Shown here: positions 57,391 to 64,000 of the stretch, piece by piece | Position numbering within the stretch: the stretch's first letter is position 1 | How the letters are laid out: the number at the start of each line of letters is the position of its first letter | Assembly: GCA_018806985.1 (NCBI GenBank) | Contig: JADANN010000032.1 | Span: forward strand, 2,439,501-2,503,500 | Direction: 5' to 3' | DNA: 64,000 bases | Source of the DNA: Angiostrongylus vasorum | Taxonomy: Eukaryota > Nematoda > Chromadorea > Rhabditida > Metastrongylidae | Program-made: the position numbers and the translations under genes | Notes under the pieces: model-generated | Told to the model about the DNA's origin: nothing | The model's input: only the letters and a program-made list of their open reading frames with translations | Databases searched by the model: none

Positions 57391-58065
57391 GTGTCTACCG
57401 ATCCATCGTTATTTAAGGTCAGACCTATCATTAGCTGCGTGGACGGGCCAACGGATAGAATAACGTGGTTCATAATCCTAATACTTATCCAGTTGTTGAA
57501 GTACATTCCATACCATCTAACGAACACCCAAATGTTCCTGGATCGTCTACGTACTGTGCAGCCCAACAGCGAGTACGTGATGGAGTCCTTCGACGTCACC
57601 GCTCTCTATACAAACGTGTCGAATGACTCCGCTATGCAAGCCATCTGTGAGCTGCTTATACAACATGAAGGAGCAATAAACATGCATGGCTTCTCGATTC
57701 AGCAGTTGATGACACTCTTAAAGGAGTGCCTAAACTGCTCAATCTTCAGATGGTCCGGGAGGTATTACGCACAAACGAGAGGACTGGCAATGGGACAACG
57801 ACTGGCACCAAGCCTTGCCATTGCATTCATGTCTAAGGTGGAACCACCAGTAATCGATCTCGGGCCGTTACTCTACTGTAGACATGTAGATGACTGGTTG
57901 GTCATTTGCTCAACACAAGAGGAAACTGACAAATGTTTCGAGTTGTTGAACGAACAGTCAGAGTATATTAAATTCACCCGAGAGAAACCAAAAGAAAACT
58001 GGCTTCCATTTGTGAACGTGCAAATTAATCTATCAGAAAATGGCTACGTTACGAAATGGTATTGA
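57391..58065 (+). pseudogene. Penelope-like reverse transcriptase segment
   Basis: Open frame of 224 codons within the element. Motifs: LFKVRPIISCVDGPTD, YVMESFDVTALYTNVSND (first catalytic Asp), CLNCSIFRWSGRYYAQ, RGLAMGQRLAPSLAIAFMS, LLYCRHVDDWLVIC (VDD doublet) and KENWLPFVNVQINL. It ends at a TGA within the conserved WYRKPS block. Upstream sequence (YLLIKTHKL) belongs to the same RT. The telomerase-like RT of Penelope elements has this order of motifs. Confidence 0.85.
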
Positions 58066-58399
58066 AAGCCAAGTAGTAAAAAACATCTTGGTTCATTACC
58101 TCTCCTCTCACCCCTCTCACACGAAAAGGGCGCTTGTGAGAAACATGTTTCGAACAGCTACCAGCATGTGCACAGGAAGGGAGCAGAGAGAGGAGTCCCG
58201 GAACTTGGCGCGGCAAATAGCCATTTTTAATGGGCTACGAAACTGTAGCTCGAGATAGGTGTAGAGGAAACCAAAGGCCCCAAAACGATAACTCTAGTGA
58301 CAATAAGGTCCCGTTTATCCTACCCTTCATTTCAAATGAAGTAAGTGCAGCTATAAAACGCCGTTTAAGAAGGGCCGGTCTAGAGAAACGATAACTGAA

Positions 58400-58771
58400 A
58401 TGCCACCGAGTAATCTAAGACGCCAACTAGTTCGTAACCGCATATACGATCGTCTCTGTGCAACGCAAAATTGTATAATTTGCCCCAATGGTAGAGATGG
58501 TGACTGCATGAGTTCGGGTACAGTTTATCTGATCTCTTGTAAAGCGTGCGGGGATGAATACGTTGGCGAAACAGGTAGACCACTCTGCGTACGTATAAAA
58601 GAACACCTAGTAGGCATACGTAAACCAAATACTCCACTAGCACGTATAGGACGCAGAGACATAACGGAGAAGATTTTGAAGTACGGGTTACGATCCTCGC
58701 GCAGGAATCGAAAACACAAGCGGGCAAAATTCTCGAGGCATTCTGGATCAATTCCAAGAATCCGAAAATGA
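58400..58771 (+). pseudogene. Penelope-like GIY-YIG endonuclease
   Basis: Open frame of 123 codons with a Cys-rich start (CATQNCIICPNGRDGDC) and the GIY-YIG core TVYLISCKACGDEYVGETGR followed by RIKEHL, giving the usual Tyr, Tyr, Arg and His/Glu positions. This C-terminal domain distinguishes Penelope elements from other retroelements. It is separated from the RT by stops between 58,066 and 58,400. Confidence 0.85.
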
Positions 58772-59027
58772 ACCGCAGGGAGGAATGCCTCATTATCACG
58801 CGTGATATTGGGCAGTATATAAGCCTGTTGTTCTGATGAGATGGGTACATTGCGATTCCATGTGAACTCTGTGCGGTTGGTCTCCACGTGAAATATTTAG
58901 TGGAAGACTCATAGAAAGCGGTGAGTGTGCAAAGAGTCTGTATTCAGTGTGACTGAAATTTTGGTTCAGCACTTTCTCTGTTTGGTTATGGAGGCGTTTG
59001 ACCGCATAGATCGCGGTCAACTTGACT

Positions 59028-59075
59028 GAGGCTGAGGTTCTGAGGAAGGCGAAATCCGCCGAAACGTCAGCTTGT
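59028..59075 (+). ncRNA. Hammerhead-ribozyme-like motif of the Penelope element
   Basis: CTGAGGA at 59040-59046 fits the hammerhead core CUGANGA. A small helix II follows (GGC 59048-59050 with GCC 59058-59060, loop gaaatcc), then GAAA at 59061-59064 and CGTC ending at 59068. Flanking gct (59032-59034) and agc (59069-59071) can pair as helix I with a bulge. Penelope-like elements are known to carry minimal type-I hammerheads near their ends. Activity is inferred only. Confidence 0.6.
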
Positions 59076-59414
59076 ACGTAAATAAAGAAATAAAATAACA
59101 CCTCGTGTTTGCTAAACAGAAGCAGAGAGAATTATTCAATCAATGCCGAGGTTAATAGAAAGTCGGACGTGGGAGTTAAAGCATTTTGTGTTCGTTCAGC
59201 AACGACAAATAAAACAGTTCCTAATACGGCGATATTCTATGTGAATCTCTCTGACAATTGTTAATCAAACATCCGATCCAACGGCGGAGTTTGGCTAACT
59301 ACCTATAGCTAGCTGTTCGTCAAAAACTTCCAAGATGAAGCCATAAACATGAAAATGTTTGGTGATCTTATTATCCTAGAGGAAACACAACCGTGTGATC
59401 ATCATAACAACAGC

Positions 59415-60810
59415 AAATGAAGACCGTAATGGAGCGTGCTCGGCTCGCTTGATGGTGAGTAGTATCAGAAGTAACGCAGATGATAATCAAAGTCTTTCAT
59501 ATAAAAGGGACTTAATAGTAATTAGTACAATTAGGAAAGAAAACTGAACAGTTGTACTACTAAGTAGCTAGACAGCTGTAATGAGAAGTAATGACATAAT
59601 TTTTGCTTTAGCTAGCTATAAGCACATGGATACGAAGAGACCACGCCCTTCGGAGTCCTTTAGAAGTGGAACAGAACTGTGTGAGAAATATAATGTATAC
59701 GGTCGATAAGCAACAAATTACGGATGAATAGTGAACGATGCCTTTTCTCTTTAATAGTTTTGCAAATTAGTTGATATATATTCAAACGTATACATTAAAG
59801 TAGTCCGATACGATGACGAAGACTTCAGAAACTCAAGAAAGACAACGATGCCAAAAACATTTACAAACTCATATCGTTCTTATGCAATACTGATTGTGCT
59901 AGTTGCTGGATCTTTATGACATCATCGACTTTATATTTCTAGTTAAAACTATGACTTTACACTAGAACGCAGCAAAGGCAGTGACTAGAGGTGCACTCTG
60001 CAAAACACGCATGGTCGTTGGTTCGACAACGCCACAGGACACCCAAGTCTCCTATCCTTCCAGACTCGGCAATCTGCTACGAGCCGTGCGTGTGAAAAGC
60101 TCTCTTCTACCCACAAAGGCCAACGAGTGCTCATGGTAAAGAAGCTGGTAAAGCCGTAGAGATGCCATTCTAAGATTGTAGAGAGATCACGCTTGACCAC
60201 CATTCAACGACTTCATGGGAAACAGCAAGTTCTTAAGTTGAAGATGACCCCACGAGCAAATCCAAAGATCCTTATGAATGATGGATAGAGGAAAGGACTC
60301 GAATGAAAGGAGTTCTAGAATCTGTAAAATATTTTTTCAGTCTAGTCACATAAACAAATAAACAAATAACAAATAGTCTCCAAAATAAGTGACATCCAGT
60401 TCAATACTCCTTACATAAAGAGATCACAGTTGGCGCAAATGTCCAAGGTCTCGAAGAAATCTCACTATAATGCGATTGCGGTGAGGTTAGGTTGTTTTGC
60501 AAATTTCGTTCCTCCCACAGGAAATCAATGGCCTATCCGAACGATTTCACACGCGTACACGCAATCATTACGGAACGGAAGAGCTGATGCGGCATTTGAT
60601 AAGCGTGCTTGAATCATCAAGTTTTCTGCAAATCAATTTCCGGTTTTAACTGTTATTTTTTAGAGTGAAATATGTCAGCTCAGAATTAGTTCTGATAATC
60701 GAAGTAAAAACCACAAGAATCTACATATTTTTGCAAATTATGGATATGTAGAAGCGAATAACTTGTTCAAGGCAGTCTTGGCCTTGGCTTTGTATCTGAC
60801 GCATTTCTAG
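59415..60810 (+). CDS. 3' exons of an unrecognised host gene
   Basis: Four exons join in phase: 59415-59455 (donor gtgagt), 60430-60480 (donor gtgagg), 60521-60604 and 60664-60810, ending at TAG. Acceptors include cctcccacag and tattttttag. The joined peptide contains NEDRNGACSARLM, MSKVSKKSHYNAIAEINGL, RNHYGTEELMRHL and HIFANYGYVEANNLFKAVLA. A family B repeat (about 59960-60335) sits in the first intron. The 5' part was not found and may lie beyond the Penelope-like element that ends near 59100. Splice quality and composition look genuine, but the family is not recognised. Confidence 0.45.
59960..60335 (+). repeat. Family B repeat
   Basis: Head aggcagtgactagaggtgc, box-B-like cgttggttcgacaacgcc, and tail aaaggactcgaatgaaagg. 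In an intron of the 59.4-60.8 kb gene. Confidence 0.55.
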
Positions 60811-61515
60811 CAAAGAAAGTTACTGAGATGCGTGAAGAAGTAGTGGTTCGTAAACTCAGTTCGTTCAACCTTACTAGCGTCGGTAGTGCGATTTGTGACG
60901 CGGGTTATCGTGGAGAGGGATTGGTGCCTTTTTATTACATAGGACGGGAGTATAGCCGTTGATGTTTACCATGCATCTCGACGATTTGCTGGACCACGAG
61001 CTGTAATGGAATAATTTCTGGTAAAATTTCGACTTTAGGAAGTGCTTTGGGACTTCCCCGCGGTGCAACCACTCAACCGATCGTCGCCGGTTACCATAGG
61101 GGGATCTATATCTCGTTGTAAATCCTAATGCTATCGAGAAATAATTCGTTCTGGTTACACAGAAGAAGCGCAGACAATACCTCTAAACCGCGATTTCTTT
61201 GATTGTAATCCAATTCATTCGGGTAGCGATTTCTCGAGCTTCTTCGACTTTCCAATTATCGTAAGGTGGTCTGAAAGGCACTGAGTTCTTCTACAAATTA
61301 TTGACAGTTTTGCTTTCATTTGCTTTCACCGAATCCTTCAATTCGTCGTCGTCACTAGCAGAAGTACTATGGCGACATCCCTCATTATCGAAGTCGAATT
61401 TGTCAACTTATCAACTGAAATTGCTATGCGGTCATATGAACATGAAAAAGACTAAACGCTTAATAATTTCCCATTTGACTTTTTTGTACAGCGTTCATAA
61501 AGTGACAATATGTCA
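60811..61515. other. Stretch without recognised features
   Basis: Follows the stop of the 59.4-60.8 kb gene, so its start should be 3' UTR. Nothing else recognised. Confidence 0.35.
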
Positions 61516-61519
61516 CATT

Positions 61520-61628
61520 AAGGTGTAGCATAGTGGTTAGAGTTGCCCTACAATATGAAGGTGGTGCTCGGTTTGAGCATTGAGAATGCCAAGGTAATGA
61601 TCAACACCGAACGCTTTATCTTCTACCA
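61520..61628 (+). repeat. Family A repeat, internally deleted
   Basis: Head gtgtagcatagtggttagag and tail atgatcaacaccgaacgc are joined with the whole middle missing. Confidence 0.55.
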
Positions 61629-61689
61629 AATGTATCACTTCAGCACATTTTTTAAAAAGGTGCTTACGGTCTTACTTATAAAAGACACT

Positions 61690-62010
61690 CATCACAAACA
61701 GCCATAGCTGTGAGTGTTGGCATACAAGGTGTTAAACAACTAGCATTGCGAACTCATGAAACTAAAACTCTTCCAGGACCCACCACTATCCCAAGATGGT
61801 ATCAAACTACCCGTATAGTGGCAAATCTCCCTTTGAACCGCAAAGGTGGCGACCGCCTGTGGTGGTGACGACCTACGGCGGACTATGGCTAGGTTGATTT
61901 CGGGATTCCAGGGAAACACAATGGCTAAGCCAGCGAAACTCTGAGAAATTGAAAATTATGCTGGGGCCCGCAGAAGCGGTGAAGACGGGCCAGCCAAGTA
62001 AGTGAAACTT
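61690..62010 (-). repeat. Family D repeat
   Basis: Minus copy: ggtatcaaactacccgtata, ggcgaccgcctgtggtggtg, caatggctaagccagcgaaa, and gaagacgggccagccaag. Confidence 0.65.
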
Positions 62011-62484
62011 TTCAGGTGTATTTTTTTCTATTCATAATCAGGAATGAGAAATAATTCTATGTTATAGCTAGTACAAATTGTTATAATTCATACTCAGAAA
62101 CGGCGATCAATTCCATTTAATAAATATTCTAATTCCTGTTATTTTGTTATCGGTCTATGAAAACGGTTGAGTTAGTGATGTGATCGCAAGAGTGTACTAT
62201 GAAAAGACGAACTGAAATCTGGACGAGGGTACATGAGAATGGATGCAGGTGCCCCTCAACAAATTCCACGTACATGAAGACTGAACGAAATTCAGACAAC
62301 CCACCCGCATCCTTAACCAGTAGCTTCGAAAGTCATATGGCAATGCTGCAAGCAAAAAATGCATAACAATGTACTTTTCTATGATGTCATTCTATTCGAA
62401 GTGCTAAAAAAGTGCATTCTTCATCTCTGACACATCACTTTTCCTAGAGCTCGATACAAAGTATTAAGTATGCTCTGAGAGAAC

Positions 62485-62560
62485 ACTGTGTACTTGGACT
62501 GGCCTTCCAACGACTCGTGCGGACCTAATCTAATTCGACTGACACTTTATTGGTTGTCTT
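62485..62560 (+). repeat. Family D repeat, head only
   Basis: acttggactggccttccaac and gactcgtgcggacctaatc match the family D start, then similarity stops. Confidence 0.45.
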
Positions 62561-62889
62561 TTATACTACTTGAAGTCCCAAAAAAACACGTGGCAATTTC
62601 ATCATCATCATCACCACGGGCTTTGAAAGGCAGCTGTGGAAAGCTTTCCGTGTTGCCACTAAACCTTTCAGTGAGGGGATGCCTAATAATTTCCTAGCCA
62701 AAACAACTTTCGTAGAATATGAAACGTCGCTGTACATCATACTTCGACACAACACCGGCATGCAAGTGAGGTGACAGTAATTAATGAGGGGTACTACTAT
62801 ATTAGTCAATACACTTTGATAAAGAATTTTGCAACCCAATATATTTTTTACAGACACTACGCCATCTACTGATAGTATCTATAATAACG

Positions 62890-63112
62890 CGGCTAAAAGA
62901 AGGGCGAAACGAAGGAGTCGCGTGGTGTGGTGGTGAACGTTTTAGCCCCCGGAAAGGGTAATATCGCGTTCGTTTCCCACCTCAAACACCAGCGGCCCGG
63001 AGTTTTGCAAATATCTCAGCATCATTACGGTAATATCTAACATAATAAAAAAAAGGAATAAAAAAGTGCCATTAAAAAGCAGTACGCAGCAAGCAAAAAG
63101 TGACGACTTTTT
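62890..63112 (+). repeat. Family C repeat
   Basis: agtcgcgtggtgtggtggtg, cgcgttcgtttcccacctc, gttttgcaaatatctcagc, and a cagtacgcagcaagcaaaaa tail. Confidence 0.65.
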
Positions 63113-63129
63113 TACCGCTTTTTTTTATT

Positions 63130-63425
63130 CTACTTGACCCGTCTTTCACACCAACTGCTCAAATTCCAGCACCTCTTGCATCCGATTCATTTCCTCGTAT
63201 ACATCCTTTATGAAACCCTTCGAATACTTTCCGTGGATGTTCGGCTGCTTCTTAAGGAATGTCTTCTTCCTCATGAATGTTGTGGAATCCAAGTCGATTC
63301 CCCTTAGAATTCTGAGATCACCAATCTCCTGACCCCCTAGGGGATGAGGTTTTCTGAGCTCGGTGAAGGGTTGAACCATCACGTGTTCGTGATGATGGAC
63401 ACCACCGCCTTTTGCTAACCGCCAC
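63130..63425 (-). repeat. Family B repeat
   Basis: Minus copy with tgcatccgattcatttcctc, ttcgaatactttccgtgg and gtggaatccaagtcgattcc. Confidence 0.55.
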
Positions 63426-63499
63426 ATATAGTATACTGTAACTACAATTAATGATACACACCATTCTTACGTCCTCGTAAGCACAATATCGTATGTAAG

Positions 63500-63785
63500 G
63501 GATAAAGGATAAAGTTCTTGCCGTTGACCACTCCCTGAGGGATGCACCATGCATTCGACTTCACTAAGCATCGTTGGAAGTGACTGAATGCATATCTGAC
63601 CTTTACAATGATTCGCAGTGGCCTACCGATGTATCGAGCCAGTGCTGCTACCTTCCCAGACAATTCTGGTACCAATCTGCCGACCCCAGAGGGATGGAAG
63701 GCTTGGTGAGTCACGGGCGCGGAGATCGATTCCACATGTGTCGCAGTGGCACTCCCAACCACTGCGCCATACGCGCCCGTAATAT
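63500..63785 (-). repeat. Family A SINE-like repeat
   Basis: Nearly full-length minus copy from gttcttgccgttgaccactc to accactgcgccatacgcgc. Confidence 0.7.
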
Positions 63786-64000
63786 CGCATACGAGGCAAA
63801 TTATTGGAAAAGTCCCTATGCAATCAGTAAGCAGCACATCCTAAAAAATCTTAAGATGGAAATGTGCACGAAGAACTAGAAAAACAGTGTGTAACACGCG
63901 CTGGAACAGCTCTGCTCCGTTCTTCCTTATCGATATCTAAAGTTAGCACAGAATGCAAACAATATATTAAAAATATTTAAACGTGACATCGAAGATGAAA

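Larger units (their letters stand above)
57130..59100 (+). mobile_element. Penelope-like retroelement with RT, GIY-YIG and hammerhead-like 3' end
   Basis: The most complete Penelope-like element in the window. The RT lies at about 57,330-58,065, a linker follows, the GIY-YIG endonuclease is at 58,400-58,771, and a ribozyme-like sequence is at 59,028-59,075. The 5' part of the coding region before 57,330 is broken by stops. An in-frame TGA at 58,063 replaces an Arg codon between the RT and the next conserved block. Such elements prime reverse transcription at nicks made by their own endonuclease. Confidence 0.8.

Overview
The window looks like chromosomal DNA of a parasitic strongylid nematode, most probably a hookworm-type genome (Necator/Ancylostoma-like). 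This is inferred from four things: genes broken into many short exons with nematode-style acceptors (tttcag, ttttag); a serpentine chemoreceptor of the nematode Srx type; RTE-clade and Penelope-like retroelements of the kind abundant in hookworms; and dense short interspersed repeats. No prokaryotic features were seen. Exon models were built by hand from splice signals, reading-phase agreement and family resemblance, so exact ends may be off.

Layout. 1-7.7 kb is gene-poor and repeat-rich, holding old copies of short-repeat families A, B and C. 7.8-16.9 kb (+) holds a large gene of at least 25 exons coding for about 1,160 residues that I cannot assign to a family. Its introns carry C and D repeats and two large fold-back structures made of Penelope-type ends (14.1-15.2 kb). 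17.0-17.5 kb has two further exon-like pieces. 18.0-25.0 kb (-) is a clear 2',5'-phosphodiesterase 12 (PDE12) gene: ten phase-consistent exons, 559 residues, all catalytic motifs present. A BEL/Pao gag fragment and several repeats lie in its introns. Just upstream on the same strand (25.6-26.3 kb) are the last three exons of an unrecognised gene.

28.6-31.7 kb (-) is a fairly complete but frameshifted RTE non-LTR retrotransposon (endonuclease, reverse transcriptase, C-terminal region). 32.0-34.9 kb (-) is a much older relative. 37-48.6 kb (-) contains an Srx-like seven-transmembrane receptor gene spread over about 11 kb of repeat-filled introns; TM1, TM2, TM4/5, the third loop and TM6/7 are visible, but the TM3/TM4 exon was not found. 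51.0-52.1 kb (+) is a 3'-truncated RTE copy joined to a 5'-truncated Penelope-like element (52.1-53.3 kb). 57.1-59.1 kb (+) is the best Penelope-like element (reverse transcriptase plus GIY-YIG endonuclease), with a hammerhead-ribozyme-like sequence near its 3' end. 59.4-60.8 kb (+) is the 3' end of another unrecognised host gene.

The short repeats fall into four families: A and B (tRNA-related SINE-like), C (often in inverted pairs, with tRNA-like promoter boxes) and D (about 390 bp, origin unknown). Functionally, PDE12 is a mitochondrial poly(A)/2-5A RNA degrading enzyme and the Srx-like protein a probable chemosensory receptor. Nothing indicates that the host genes form one pathway, although the unknown 25.6-26.3 kb gene and PDE12 are close and co-oriented.
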